Shown: in pieces, positions 19,549-28,583 of the stretch
Layout of the letters: each line of letters begins with the position of its first letter
Position numbering within the stretch: the stretch's first letter is position 1
Source of the DNA: Galbibacter mesophilus
GTDB lineage: Bacteria; Bacteroidota; Bacteroidia; Flavobacteriales; Flavobacteriaceae
Direction of reading: 5' to 3'
Assembly (NCBI RefSeq): GCF_023721415.1
Contig: NZ_JAMQVC010000003.1
Span: forward strand, 186,001 to 250,000
Length of the DNA: 64,000 nt
Made by a program: the position numbers and the translations under genes
Notes under the pieces: model-generated
The model's input: only the letters and a program-made list of their open reading frames with translations
What the model was told of the DNA's origin: nothing
Databases searched by the model: none

Positions 19549-21858
19549 TTAATTCTTCTTGACTTTCTTTTTGAACTTATCAAAATCTGATTCGCTCTTT
19601 TGCTTTGGCCACGAATTGTTTTCAGTATCGATATCTGCTGTTTCCGCTTTCGGATCAACTACAATATCGGTAATTTCTTTATCGGTTGCCATTACTTTTT
19701 TAACTTCATTGTCGTTCTTTCTCCAAACTTCAACTGGATAACGTGTCAACTCTTTTGTCCCATCCGCATAAGTGTACTCTACAATTAATGGCATAGGGAT
19801 TCCTCCAGGTTTGGTGAATGTAATTTCGTAAAAGTATTTTGGTTTCTTCAAGTTATTTCGCTCTTCAGGAGTAAAATTATCCATCATATATTCGTTAAGC
19901 GATTTAAAGTTTTCGCTTTCTGATTTATTAGCTACTTCATTTTTATACTCATCACTATCTTCAGCTACGAAATAAACCAAATCAGGTAGATCAGATTCGT
20001 CCATACCTCTTTGTTCTAAGATTTCCCTAACTTTTGAATTTGGAGTAGACGAAACATGGTATTTTTTAACGCCGCCTACGCCTATGTCAACGTAATCGGT
20101 AGTGTAGAACCATCCTCTCCAGAACCAATCAAGGTCTACAGCAGAAGCATCTTCCATAGTTCTGAAAAAATCTTCCGGAGTTGGGTGCTTAAACATCCAA
20201 CGTTGCGAATAAGTTTGAAAAGCATAATCGAATAATTCTGGTCCCATTACAGTTTCCCTTAAAATATTTAAGGCTGTAGCTGGTTTTCCGTAGGCATTGG
20301 CACCCAATTGGTAAACGTTTTCTGGGTTAGACATGATTGGTGCAATATAATCTTGGTCACCTTTCATATAATCCACAATTTTAGAAGGTTCCCCTCTTCG
20401 AGAAGGATATTTTCCATCAGGGCCAACTGCTTGAGGGTATGTTTTTGCAAATTCTTGCTCCGTTAAGTACTGGCAAAAAGTGTTGATGCCTTCGTCCATC
20501 CATCCCCATTGACGCTCATCTGAATTTACAATCATTGGGAAATAGTTATGTCCAACTTCGTGAATGATTACACTTATCATTCCAAATTTCACACGATCGC
20601 TGTACGTACCATCTTCATTAGGTCTTCCGTAATTCCAGCAAATCATAGGGTATTCCATTCCTTGGTTTTTTGCGTGAACAGATACCGCTTTTGGGTAAGG
20701 GTAATCAAATGTGTGTTTAGAGTAAGTTTTTAAAGTTTGTACTACTGCTTTGGTAGAATATTCTTCCCACAGCGGATTACCTTCTTTGGAATAAATAGAC
20801 ACCGCCATTACAGTTTTACCACTGTTCATTCTTACAGCTTGACGCTCCCAAATATATTTTCTAGATGTTGTGAAAGCAAAGTCACGAACGTTTTCAGCTT
20901 TGAACTTCCAAGTCTTTTGATCGGTAGAATGTCCTTGTTCATTTTGTACGGCTTCTTCTTCAGTAACAATAAAAACAGGCTTGTTGAATGATTTTTTTGA
21001 AGCCTCGAAACGACTGTACATTTTATCAGTAAGAACATCTTTTGGATTTTGCAAGCTTCCTGTAGCATCCAAAATATGATCGGAAGGAACTGTTATATTC
21101 ACTTCGTAATCACCAAAAGGAAGTGCAAACTCACCGCTTCCCCAAAATTGATGGTTTTGCCAGCCTTCAACGTCGTTGTAAACTGCCATACGTGGGAAGA
21201 ACTGTGCGATTACATAATTTTTGTTTCCATCTGGAAATTCTTCATAACCACTTCGAGCTCTATTTGTAACGTGATTGTTAACGTTGTACCACCATTTAAT
21301 TTCAAAAGCAAACTTATCACCTGGCTCCAAAGGCTTGTCCAAATCGATACGCATCATGGTTTGGTTGATAGTGTAAGGAAGGTTTTTTCCTTTGGTATCT
21401 TTTACGTGCTGAATATTAAAACCGCCATCAAATGGTTCTTGGTAATATTTGCTTGCAAATCTACCGGTTTCTTCAGCAGGAGGGATTCCTTCTCCATCTC
21501 TCAACGGCGATTTAGAATCTTTGGCACGCACATTTTGATCTAGTTGTACCCAAAGAAACTCCAATTTGTCTGGTGAATTATTGGTATAAGTAATCGTTTC
21601 CAGACCGCTTAATTTTTGGGTATCGTCATTAAGTTCGATATCCATTTTATAATCTGCCTGTTGTTGGTAATAAGCTGGGCCTGGTGCACCAGAACCTGTA
21701 CGGTACATGTTGGGAGTGGCAAACTCCTCATACATCTGTCTAAATTTGTTGGTGTTGTAATGCCCTTGTTTCTTTTCTTCCTTGCCTTTTTCTTGAGCAG
21801 AAATAGCAGTGACTGATAGCAAACAAACGCTTGCCAATAGGTATTTAAGTATATGCAT
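19549..21858 (-). CDS. M1 family metallopeptidase (aminopeptidase N-like), exported
   Basis: A 769-residue zinc peptidase with a signal peptide (ILKYLLASVCLLSVTAISAQ, cleavage after residue 20 or so). The M1 beta-saddle N-domain occupies about 45-340 and the catalytic domain follows. The zinc motif HEVGH is at residues 433-437 and the third ligand Glu456 lies in GWMDEGIN; the exopeptidase GAMEN-type loop appears as QGMEYPMICW (about 399-408). C-terminal residues about 640-769 form a separate, charged domain ending in a Lys-rich tail. Its place is the periplasm or outer surface, digesting peptides. DUF6702 and regulatory-domain genes lie just upstream in the same direction, a grouping I recall from other Flavobacteriia. 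Confidence 0.94.
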   Translation of the reverse strand: MHILKYLLASVCLLSVTAISAQEKGKEEKKQGHYNTNKFRQMYEEFATPNMYRTGSGAPGPAYYQQQADYKMDIELNDDTQKLSGLETITYTNNSPDKLEFLWVQLDQNVRAKDSKSPLRDGEGIPPAEETGRFASKYYQEPFDGGFNIQHVKDTKGKNLPYTINQTMMRIDLDKPLEPGDKFAFEIKWWYNVNNHVTNRARSGYEEFPDGNKNYVIAQFFPRMAVYNDVEGWQNHQFWGSGEFALPFGDYEVNITVPSDHILDATGSLQNPKDVLTDKMYSRFEASKKSFNKPVFIVTEEEAVQNEQGHSTDQKTWKFKAENVRDFAFTTSRKYIWERQAVRMNSGKTVMAVSIYSKEGNPLWEEYSTKAVVQTLKTYSKHTFDYPYPKAVSVHAKNQGMEYPMICWNYGRPNEDGTYSDRVKFGMISVIIHEVGHNYFPMIVNSDERQWGWMDEGINTFCQYLTEQEFAKTYPQAVGPDGKYPSRRGEPSKIVDYMKGDQDYIAPIMSNPENVYQLGANAYGKPATALNILRETVMGPELFDYAFQTYSQRWMFKHPTPEDFFRTMEDASAVDLDWFWRGWFYTTDYVDIGVGGVKKYHVSSTPNSKVREILEQRGMDESDLPDLVYFVAEDSDEYKNEVANKSESENFKSLNEYMMDNFTPEERNNLKKPKYFYEITFTKPGGIPMPLIVEYTYADGTKELTRYPVEVWRKNDNEVKKVMATDKEITDIVVDPKAETADIDTENNSWPKQKSESDFDKFKKKVKKN

Positions 21859-21920
21859 ATTGTTTAGAAATGAATTATAGCTCGAAAAATAAATAATTTG
21901 AGTGTATTGGCGAGTTTAAC

Positions 21921-22430
21921 TTATAATTTTAACATAGCTTTATCATTTTCCTTAACGAGCATAAAACTTTTCTGTTCATCATTAAAATTCATATGAACAA
22001 TATTTTGTTGCTCTGGAAAGATATCAAATAACACCCTGCTTTGCACCGAAATATCGGCTATCTTTTTAAGTTTTAAATTTGGGATTTCAAGGTAACATTT
22101 CATTACATCCACATCGTATTCTTTCCCGATAAACTTAAAATCAGTTGGTTCTCCATTTACGCTCACGATGAATTTATCATGAAGATACTTTTCAATATAA
22201 AAGTTGGCGTTGTCGAGTTCGTTTTTGGACATCAATTTTGGACTGATTCTGTAACGTTCTTTCAATAACTTTTCCATATCGTCCACAAAGTAGCGTGAAA
22301 TCATTTGTATGGATTTGTTCTCTTCGGAATAATTAATGTCGGTAACGCTCACATAAAATTCATGGTAAATACCAAAACCCAAAAGGGGCAAAACGTAAAT
22401 GAAGAGCAGTAATCTTTTTATTTGATGCAT
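21921..22430 (-). CDS. DUF6702 family protein
   Basis: The chosen protein has 169 residues and begins MHQIKRLLLFIYVLPLLGFG, a clear N-terminal membrane or signal segment. The following HEFYVSVTDINYSEENKSIQ and MISRYFVDDMEKLLK match what I know of DUF6702 proteins, whose function is not established. The rest is beta-rich, without catalytic motifs. A longer frame starts at 22481, but a good promoter occupies 22451-22481, so the ATG at 22430 is preferred. It lies 62 bp upstream of the M1 peptidase gene and may be co-transcribed with it; a role in envelope proteolysis or protein quality control is only suggested by that. Confidence 0.85.
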   Translation of the reverse strand: MHQIKRLLLFIYVLPLLGFGIYHEFYVSVTDINYSEENKSIQMISRYFVDDMEKLLKERYRISPKLMSKNELDNANFYIEKYLHDKFIVSVNGEPTDFKFIGKEYDVDVMKCYLEIPNLKLKKIADISVQSRVLFDIFPEQQNIVHMNFNDEQKSFMLVKENDKAMLKL

Positions 22431-22450
22431 ACGACTGGAATAATATTTTT

Positions 22451-22481
22451 CAAAAATAACCAACAAGTCGTGCTTTTTCAA
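22451..22481 (-). promoter_or_regulatory. promoter of the DUF6702 gene
   Basis: On the minus strand TTG (22481-22479), a 20-nt spacer and TATTTTTG (22458-22451) match the Bacteroidota TTG-N19-21-TAnnTTTG promoter. It begins about 20 bp before the ATG at 22430. Confidence 0.65.
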
Positions 22482-22590
22482 TTTTTTGGAAATCTTTAAC
22501 CTAGTTTAAGGTAAAAAAGTAACCGTAAAGTAAGATTCTGAGTTCATTCATCAGGTTTAAGCAAAACAAAGTGCCGTTAAAAACCATTCT

Positions 22591-23337
22591 TTATTCTTTT
22601 GAAGTTTTTAGCGCTCGAAACTCTTTGCTTTCATCTACTAGGAAATCAATAAGTTGAAATTCATTGTCTCGCTTCAGTAAAGTTTGCGATGGTAACTGAT
22701 CGTCAACATAATAAAGGAACTCATCAATTTCGTCTTGTGGAATATTGAGGTCTTTAACAAAAAATTCGTCATCGTACACCTGTCGTAAAACCTCGCTGGG
22801 CATAATTTTAACAGTTTCTTCCTTGTCTTTTTTAGAGTTAACTAATGCTTTGAAAATATTGACAAAATTAATTCCGTACTGCATACCACGCTGACTTTCA
22901 GGGATGGCGTAATTTACAACAGGGGTGGATTTATCGGCTTCGTAATCTACCCTTTTAAATTCCTCGTTTTTTACGGCTAAATAAGCTTCCTCATTCTCTG
23001 GCGTAATAATTACTTGATCAAGTTCTGTGACTTTTTCATTTACCTCTACCACCAAACGTTTATTCCGTAGGATTTCATCCGTAATCTCTACCGTTTTCAT
23101 TTGATAATTTAACGCTGTAAAAGCTAATTTATCCCCTTTATTAACGTAGATTTCAAATTCGCCGCTGTCATTCGTAGCCGTTGCACGTTCTTTCGTAACG
23201 TTGATAACATTTTCATTCGGGACGCTCGTATTTCGGTACAATACTTTTCCTTTTAGTAATACTGGTGGTTCATTTTGGGAAAAAATAAAGATGGGTGCCA
23301 CTAAGGCAATGAGTAATATGTAAATAGATTTTTGCAT
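22591..23337 (-). CDS. carboxypeptidase-like regulatory domain protein, exported
   Basis: A 248-residue protein with a signal peptide (SIYILLIALVAPIFIFSQ). Residues about 25-110 form a CarboxypepD_reg-like beta-sandwich, with LLKGKVLYRNTSVPNENVIN and the segment TATNDSGEFEIYVNKGDKLAF, the same fold that opens TonB-dependent receptors. The remaining part (about 110-248) is charged and not recognised. It lies upstream of DUF6702 and the M1 peptidase on the same strand. Expected location is the periplasm or outer membrane; the function is unknown. Confidence 0.88.
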   Translation of the reverse strand: MQKSIYILLIALVAPIFIFSQNEPPVLLKGKVLYRNTSVPNENVINVTKERATATNDSGEFEIYVNKGDKLAFTALNYQMKTVEITDEILRNKRLVVEVNEKVTELDQVIITPENEEAYLAVKNEEFKRVDYEADKSTPVVNYAIPESQRGMQYGINFVNIFKALVNSKKDKEETVKIMPSEVLRQVYDDEFFVKDLNIPQDEIDEFLYYVDDQLPSQTLLKRDNEFQLIDFLVDESKEFRALKTSKE

Positions 23338-23582
23338 GGTGTAGTTTTATTATAACGTACTTTGTAAGATTAATGAAGGACGCAAGCATCCTATGAATAT
23401 CAATCGTACTCTGAGGGTAAATTAAATGTTTATAAGAGCAATGAGCAAGAAATTGTAAGTAATTATTTGTTAACCTTCCATTATTTCACAGAAATGTGAG
23501 GCGAAACTTTTTCTACGGCCAATTCTTTTTCAGAAGCTTTTTCTTTTTACATAAATTTACGAAAAATCTACATACTAAAAGC

Positions 23583-24296
23583 ATGAAAGAGCAATTAAAA
23601 AATATGATAATAGCGAGTACTTCTACCATTCACGGTAGCAGTTATTTGGAATATATTTTACCAACACTCAAAGCTTTTTTTGAAAACACCGATGAGGTAG
23701 TTTTTATTCCTTATGCACGTCCTGGCGGAATTTCCCACGATGATTATACCGAAATTGCAAAGAAAGGGTTTGAAAGAATAGGGAAGCAAGTGGTTGGAGT
23801 GCACACTTTTGAAAACCCTGTTGAAGCTTTAAAGAATGCAAAAGCCGTTTTTACTGGCGGTGGAAATACTTTTTTATTGGTTTCCCAGCTATACAAATTC
23901 GAAATCATGCCTGTTTTAAGACAACGCATTTTTGAAGGACTTCATTATTTTGGTACTAGTGCCGGGGCAAATATTACCGGACTAACCATGCAAACCACCA
24001 ATGATATGCCCATAATTTATCCACCGAGTTTTAAAACCTTGGGGGCGGTGCCTTTCAATATTAATCCGCATTACTTAGATCCCGTTTCGGGCAGTAAGCA
24101 TATGGGTGAGACTCGCGAAACTAGGATCAACGAATTCCATAAAATCAATACACAACCAGTTATTGGATTACGGGAAGGCAGTTGGCTGGAAGTAAGAGGC
24201 GACCGCATTTTACTACAAGGCGAACACACGGCCCGTATTTTTGAACAAAACAAACCCGCCTATGAAATAGAAAGTGGGAGCGAGGTACGGTTTTGA
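23583..24296 (+). CDS. pepE: dipeptidase E (peptidase S51)
   Basis: A cytoplasmic serine peptidase of 237 residues that cleaves Asp-X dipeptides. It has the motif AVFTGGGNTFLLVSQLY and the nucleophile elbow FGTSAGANITG (Ser about residue 121), with a His-containing NPHYLDP segment, as in E. coli PepE. The frame opens at 23496, but the first 29 residues are Phe/Lys-rich text without homology value, so the ATG at 23583 (MKEQLKNMIIAS) was chosen. rluF converges with 9 bp between stops. Confidence 0.92.
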   Translation: MKEQLKNMIIASTSTIHGSSYLEYILPTLKAFFENTDEVVFIPYARPGGISHDDYTEIAKKGFERIGKQVVGVHTFENPVEALKNAKAVFTGGGNTFLLVSQLYKFEIMPVLRQRIFEGLHYFGTSAGANITGLTMQTTNDMPIIYPPSFKTLGAVPFNINPHYLDPVSGSKHMGETRETRINEFHKINTQPVIGLREGSWLEVRGDRILLQGEHTARIFEQNKPAYEIESGSEVRF

Positions 24297-24305
24297 AACA
24301 TACTT

Positions 24306-25034
24306 TTAATCAAACGTCTTTTTTGACTCAGCTGTTAAGCGCTCTATTTCTTCCAATTCTTTTTTGGTGAGGTCACGGTATTCGCCTACTGGAACATCTA
24401 GTGCAACATTCATGATGCGGATGCGTTTAAGGGAAGTTACGTTGTAACCCAAATATTCACACATACGCCTAATTTGGCGGTTTAGGCCTTGGGTGAGTAT
24501 GATTTTAAAAGTTTTACTATCGATTTTATCTACTTTGCATTTTCGGGTGATGGTATCGAGAATAGGGATTCCGTTACTCATTCTTTTTACAAAATCGTCG
24601 GTGATATGCTTATCGACCGTCACAATGTATTCCTTTTCGTGTTTATTTCTTCCACGAAGGATTTTGTTTACAATATCACCATCATTGGTAAGAAAAATAA
24701 GTCCTTCACTGGGTTTATCCAGCCTTCCAATAGGGAAAATACGCTTTGGATAATTAATGAAATCAATGATATTATCTTTTTCAACCCGCGTATCGGTAGT
24801 ACAAACAATACCAACAGGTTTGTTGAAGGCCAAATAGACAAAATCCTCTTTGGGTTCTACTATGAGTTTTCCGTCCACACGAATTTCATCATCAGAAGTG
24901 ACTTTAGTGCCCATTTCGGGAATACTCCCGTTTACGGTAACCCTCCTTTGCTGAATAAGTTTATCGGCTGCCCGTCTGGAGCAGTAGCCCACTTCACTTA
25001 AATATTTATTAATGCGTGTTTCTTGTTTTTCCAT
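24306..25034 (-). CDS. rluF: 23S rRNA pseudouridine synthase (RluF-like)
   Basis: A 242-residue pseudouridine synthase of the RsuA/RluB/RluF group. An S4 RNA-binding domain (about 1-60, [21 protein letters not shown]) precedes the catalytic domain with the Asp-bearing motif [20 protein letters not shown]. The last conserved segment is [18 protein letters not shown]. RluF makes pseudouridine at 2604 of 23S rRNA in E. coli; the exact site here is inferred. The frame could begin at 25121, but that extension reads through the tRNA-Gly gene and its terminator, so the ATG at 25034 is the true start. Confidence 0.92.
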   Translation of the reverse strand: MEKQETRINKYLSEVGYCSRRAADKLIQQRRVTVNGSIPEMGTKVTSDDEIRVDGKLIVEPKEDFVYLAFNKPVGIVCTTDTRVEKDNIIDFINYPKRIFPIGRLDKPSEGLIFLTNDGDIVNKILRGRNKHEKEYIVTVDKHITDDFVKRMSNGIPILDTITRKCKVDKIDSKTFKIILTQGLNRQIRRMCEYLGYNVTSLKRIRIMNVALDVPVGEYRDLTKKELEEIERLTAESKKTFD

Positions 25035-25065
25035 TGTTGCAAAGGTACATATAACCGAATAAAAA

Positions 25066-25088
25066 AAGCCCAACCAAGGTTGAGCTTT
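25066..25088 (-). terminator. terminator of tRNA-Gly
   Basis: On the minus strand the stem AAGCTCAACC/GGTTGGGCTT (one G-T pair, 2-nt loop) is followed by seven T residues. It closes the tRNA transcript before the rluF start. Confidence 0.85.
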
Positions 25089-25092
25089 TAGA

Positions 25093-25164
25093 GCGGGAGA
25101 CGAGGGTCGAACTCGCGACATTCAGCTTGGAAGGCTGACGCTCTACCAACTGAGCTACTCCCGC
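25093..25164 (-). tRNA. tRNA-Gly (anticodon TCC)
   Basis: The 72-nt minus-strand sequence starts GCGGGAGTAGCTC and folds into a full cloverleaf: 7-bp acceptor stem (GCGGGAG/CTCCCGC), D-arm GCTC-AGTTGGTA-GAGC, anticodon arm TCAGC-CTTCCAA-GCTGA and T-arm GCGAG-TTCGACC-CTCGT. The anticodon TCC reads GGA and other glycine codons. The 3' CCA is not encoded. It is followed by its own terminator and stands alone, not in a tRNA cluster. Confidence 0.97.
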
Positions 25165-25293
25165 ATAATTTGTGAGGGCAAATATAAAGAAAGTCCTATT
25201 TCCTATGCAAGAAAATTTTATACTTTTTTATTAATTTTCTGGGTAATTTGTGTGTTGAGTATGGAAATAGGTTATTTTTAGAAAAAATTAAAT

Positions 25294-25581
25294 ATGGATT
25301 TTAAAATTCAACAAGAAGCATCCTCTAGCAAAGGACGGTTTTATATCGAGAAAGAGGGAACTACATTGGCGGAAATGACATACTCTGTGGCAGGAAGTAG
25401 TAAAATTATTATTGATCATACCGAGGTTGATGATTCCTTAAGAGGTGAAGGCGTTGGTGATAAACTGTTGAAAGCGCTTATTGAATATGTTAGAAAGGAA
25501 AATATAAAAGTACTGCCTTTATGTCCATTCGCGAAGGCTAGGATAGAAAAGACAGAGGAATATCAAGATGTGTTATTTTAA
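25294..25581 (+). CDS. small GNAT-like N-acetyltransferase (NATD1/YjdJ type)
   Basis: A 95-residue protein, full length for COG2388-type acetyltransferases. The acetyl-CoA pocket motif is DDSLRGEGVGDKLLKALIEYV (first part quoted only in key residues: R-x-x-G-V-G), and the ending LPLCPFAKARIEKTEEYQD is the conserved C-terminus with its Cys. The substrate of this family in bacteria is unknown. Another acetyltransferase follows 11 bp downstream, so the two share a transcript. Confidence 0.88.
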   Translation: MDFKIQQEASSSKGRFYIEKEGTTLAEMTYSVAGSSKIIIDHTEVDDSLRGEGVGDKLLKALIEYVRKENIKVLPLCPFAKARIEKTEEYQDVLF

Positions 25582-25592
25582 ATCTACTAATT

Positions 25593-26030
25593 GTGTATAA
25601 AGTTAGGGAAATTACGGCTGCGGAGGCACATTCGGTTAGGCATCCAGTTTTGAGGGAAGGTAAGCCTTTTGAATCTGCTATTTTTCCAGAAGATACAATT
25701 GAGGACACCTTTCATGTGGGAGTGGAATCTAACGGAGAAATAGTTGGAACGGTAACATTTATAAAAAACAGCGAAGATGTTTTTAAGGAAGCTAACCAAT
25801 ATCAACTTCGAGGAATGGCTGTTTTACAAAAGTACCAGCGAAAAGGATTGGGTGAGCTAATGGTGAAAAAAGCAGAAAGTTTGATGTTGCAGAGGGGAGG
25901 TGCATTTATTTGGTTAAATGCACGTGAAGTTGCTGTATTGTTTTATAAAAAAATAGGGTACGAAAAATTTGGAAATTCATTTAACGTACCCGGTATAGGC
26001 CCACATTTTTTAATGTATAAAAAAATGTAA
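25593..26030 (+). CDS. GNAT family N-acetyltransferase
   Basis: A 145-residue GNAT enzyme with the acetyl-CoA binding motif LQKYQRKGLGELMV (R/Q-x-x-G-x-G/A type) and the C-terminal FYKKIGYEKFGNSF. The only start that keeps the conserved N-terminal strand is the GTG at 25593 (MYKVREITAAEA); no ATG occurs in the first part of the frame. The substrate is unknown. It is the last gene of a two-gene unit and converges with the GMC pair, 7 bp apart. Confidence 0.85.
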   Translation: MYKVREITAAEAHSVRHPVLREGKPFESAIFPEDTIEDTFHVGVESNGEIVGTVTFIKNSEDVFKEANQYQLRGMAVLQKYQRKGLGELMVKKAESLMLQRGGAFIWLNAREVAVLFYKKIGYEKFGNSFNVPGIGPHFLMYKKM

Positions 26031-26037
26031 ATTATTT

Positions 26038-26631
26038 TTAGGATAAAGAATAGCCCAGTTTATTGTCCCAATCAATACATCCTTGGAAAGGACCAGGAAC
26101 AGGATCGTAAACCAGTACTTTTTCGCCTATAAATTCACTTTGTTTGTATGCCCAAATGGTGTTTGACCTCACTTTATTTAAGAAGTAATAAATAAGGGCT
26201 TTCTCGTTAGGATTTTCTTTACTGGCGTTCTCTAAATATTCATGTTGTGTTTCCGCAGGAGCGTTGAAATAAGAATCCAGAAGGGAGTCACATACTTCCT
26301 TGGAGTAATCGTCTGATTCCAGTATTGCGGCTGCATGCGTAGCGCCCTTTTTAAGCAATTCTTTTTCGTTTTCTTCAAGTAGCTTTTCAAAGCTGAGATC
26401 AATAAACATTGGGATGTTAAGTTCTTTGGCTCCTGGAAGGTTTTCCGTCGTCGGAAGAATAAGATCTACCAGGTTTTCTAGCATCAATGCTTGGTTTTCA
26501 GCAAAAAAGACAGGTTTCCAATTAACGGAAACATCTTTTTTACAGCTTTGTAAAATTGAAAAAAGGGTAGGGGTAGCGGCAACATACCCAAACGATAATC
26601 CTATATTTTTAAGTGCTTTTCTTCTTTCCAT
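26038..26631 (-). CDS. gluconate 2-dehydrogenase subunit 3 family protein
   Basis: A 197-residue partner protein. The N-terminus MERRKALKNIGLSFGYVAAT is a Tat-like signal (ERR plus hydrophobic stretch) ending near a Cys (LQSCKKD) that may be a lipobox. The body has the helical segment LENLVDLILPTTENLPGAKE, diagnostic of the family. Family members are small subunits of membrane-bound sugar or alcohol dehydrogenases and help export the GMC subunit. The stop of the upstream GMC oxidoreductase gene is 1 bp away, so the two are expressed together. Confidence 0.9.
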   Translation of the reverse strand: MERRKALKNIGLSFGYVAATPTLFSILQSCKKDVSVNWKPVFFAENQALMLENLVDLILPTTENLPGAKELNIPMFIDLSFEKLLEENEKELLKKGATHAAAILESDDYSKEVCDSLLDSYFNAPAETQHEYLENASKENPNEKALIYYFLNKVRSNTIWAYKQSEFIGEKVLVYDPVPGPFQGCIDWDNKLGYSLS

Positions 26632-26632
26632 C

Positions 26633-28324
26633 TTAACTGATTTTTTTATAGTTTTTCACAGCGTGATTGGCTGCTCTTGCGGTAAATGCCATATAAGTGA
26701 GTGATGGGTTTTGACAGGCTGCGGAAGTCATAAACGCACCGTCTGTTACATAAACGTTAGACACAGCATGTAGTTGATTGTTTTTATTGACTACGGATGT
26801 TGTAGGATCCCATCCCATTCGGGCACCTCCCATTTCATGAATTCCTAACCCCGGTCCTCCCGCATCATCGTAAGTGGTTACATCTTTGAAACCTGATTTT
26901 TCCAACATTTCAGCTGCCTGAGCCACAATATCTTTTCGCATGTTGTATTCGTTTTCTTTGAATTCAACGTCAAAATCCAGCGTTGGCAGTCCCCAATCAT
27001 CTAGCTTTTCGTAATTTAAGGTGAACTTATTGTCGTCGTAAGGAAGCATTTCCCCAAAGCCTGTCATACCGAGATGCCAATCGCCAATATTCAAAATTTT
27101 ATCCTTAAGATCTTTACCATAGCTAAGTTCTGCTACACTTGCTGTCCAATCTCCTCTGTTGGCACCACCTTGATAACCGTAACCTCTAATGAAGTCTTTT
27201 GTATCGGTATTTCCTCCCAAATTTCTAAAACGTGGAATGTAAAAACCGTTGGGTCTTCTTCCCTTAAAATATTTATCAAGGTATCCGTCCATTCTTCCAC
27301 TGGCACCCAAACGATAATGGTGATCCATGATGTTTGTTCCCAACTTACCTGAATCGTTGCCCATACCATTAGGGAATCGGTTGGACTTTGATTGCATTAA
27401 AATAGAAGTGGAGGCAATGGCAGATGCGCATAGAAAGATTATGTTGGCCGAAAACTCATGTTTTTCCTTAGTTTCGGTATCTATAATTTTAACCCCTGTT
27501 GCTTTTTCTTTGCCCTCATCATAAATAATTTCGTAAGCGATTGAATTGGGACGCAATGTCATATTTCCCGTGCGTTCGGCAGCCGGTAGGGTAGAAGCAT
27601 TACTGCTATAGTAACCGCCAAATGGACATCCTCTAGAGCATCGGTTTCTAGACTGGCAAGTGCCGCGTCCTTCAAAATTTTTATCACCAGTAATATGGGC
27701 AACTCTACCAATAGTTACGAGTCGGTCATCGTAGCTGTCAGAAAGTCTTTCTTGGAAGTGTTCCTCCACACAGTTTAAATCCATAGGAGGTAGAAACTTT
27801 CCATCTGGCAACTGTTTAAGCCCAAGATTTTTTCCACTAACGCCAATATAAGTTTCTACTTTGTCATACCAAGGAGCAATATCTTTGTACCTAACAGGCC
27901 AATCTACTCCAATACCATCTTTTTTGTTGGCTTCGAAGTCCATCTCACTCCAACGGTAACTTTGCCGACCCCAAGTGATAGAACGGCCACCTACGTGATA
28001 TCCTCGAATCCAATCAAAGCGTTTTATTTCGTTATAAGGGTGCTTTAAGTCGTTTACAAAAAAGTGGCGATTACTTTTGTCTGGTGCCCAACCTACGCGA
28101 TGTTGCTTATGCTGTTCTGCTTTTTCTTCTGGTGTTAATGCCCCTTTTAGTTCATAATCCCAAGGGTCTTTGTTCATGGTTGGATAATCTTCCACATGTT
28201 TCACCATTCGGCCTCTTTCTAGAACCAGTGTTTTCAGGCCGTTCTCGCAAAGTTCTTTTGCTGCCCACCCTCCACTAATTCCGGTGCCGATTACAATAGC
28301 ATCATATTCTGGCTTGTCTTTCAT
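26633..28324 (-). CDS. GMC family oxidoreductase
   Basis: A 563-residue FAD enzyme. The dinucleotide fold starts at residue 8 with AIVIGTGISGGWAAKELCENG, and the GMC signature region contains YHVGGRSITWGRQSYR. A CxxxxxxCxxGCPFGGYY cluster (about 220-245) is typical of the subgroup related to cellobiose, sorbitol or gluconate dehydrogenases. The C-terminal catalytic pair is in HEMGGARMGW (His) and CQNPSLTYMAFTARAA (Asn). No signal peptide is visible, so it is probably carried out by the Tat signal of the subunit-3-like partner. The likely role is oxidation of a sugar or sugar alcohol in the periplasm, donating electrons to a cytochrome. A palindrome lies 52 bp upstream. Confidence 0.92.
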   Translation of the reverse strand: MKDKPEYDAIVIGTGISGGWAAKELCENGLKTLVLERGRMVKHVEDYPTMNKDPWDYELKGALTPEEKAEQHKQHRVGWAPDKSNRHFFVNDLKHPYNEIKRFDWIRGYHVGGRSITWGRQSYRWSEMDFEANKKDGIGVDWPVRYKDIAPWYDKVETYIGVSGKNLGLKQLPDGKFLPPMDLNCVEEHFQERLSDSYDDRLVTIGRVAHITGDKNFEGRGTCQSRNRCSRGCPFGGYYSSNASTLPAAERTGNMTLRPNSIAYEIIYDEGKEKATGVKIIDTETKEKHEFSANIIFLCASAIASTSILMQSKSNRFPNGMGNDSGKLGTNIMDHHYRLGASGRMDGYLDKYFKGRRPNGFYIPRFRNLGGNTDTKDFIRGYGYQGGANRGDWTASVAELSYGKDLKDKILNIGDWHLGMTGFGEMLPYDDNKFTLNYEKLDDWGLPTLDFDVEFKENEYNMRKDIVAQAAEMLEKSGFKDVTTYDDAGGPGLGIHEMGGARMGWDPTTSVVNKNNQLHAVSNVYVTDGAFMTSAACQNPSLTYMAFTARAANHAVKNYKKIS

Positions 28325-28376
28325 TATTTTAGATTTGAACGTTATGTTAGATTTCGATAAATATATAAATAAAATG

Positions 28377-28399
28377 GTTATAGTAAAAATAACTATAAC
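28377..28399. promoter_or_regulatory. palindrome upstream of the GMC gene
   Basis: GTTATAGT and ACTATAAC are a perfect 8-bp inverted repeat with a 7-nt AT spacer. It lies 53 bp before the GMC start, where an operator for a dimeric regulator would sit. Confidence 0.5.
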
Positions 28400-28445
28400 T
28401 TATTTTTGTTTTGAGTGTTCAGTTCATCTTGAATAATTTGGACAA

Positions 28446-28477
28446 CAAAAAAGGGGCCGTCTTGAGAAGACAGCCCC
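28446..28477 (-). terminator. minus-strand rho-independent terminator
   Basis: On the minus strand the stem GGGGCTGTCTT/AAGACGGCCCC (10 pairs, one mismatch, 3-nt loop) is followed by a T-run. It could end the doxX transcript, 440 nt away, or a small RNA. Confidence 0.8.
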
Positions 28478-28583
28478 ACGCTAAACTAACTAAAAATCTA
28501 ACCAATCAAAGATTTTTATTGTTATTCGCTAAGATTTGGTATTAGCGAAATGTATTTTGACCTATTTAAAATTTGCTTCTGAA

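Noticed and set aside
21049-21543. 164-codon plus-strand frame antisense to the M1 peptidase
   Set aside because: The peptidase is intact on the opposite strand and this frame lacks any signal or family feature.
24489-25001. 170-codon plus-strand frame antisense to rluF
   Set aside because: rluF has full conserved motifs, while this frame has none and low-complexity Phe/Asn text.
25035-25121. N-terminal extension of rluF
   Set aside because: It would translate part of the tRNA-Gly gene and its terminator; the ATG at 25034 gives the usual RluF N-terminus.
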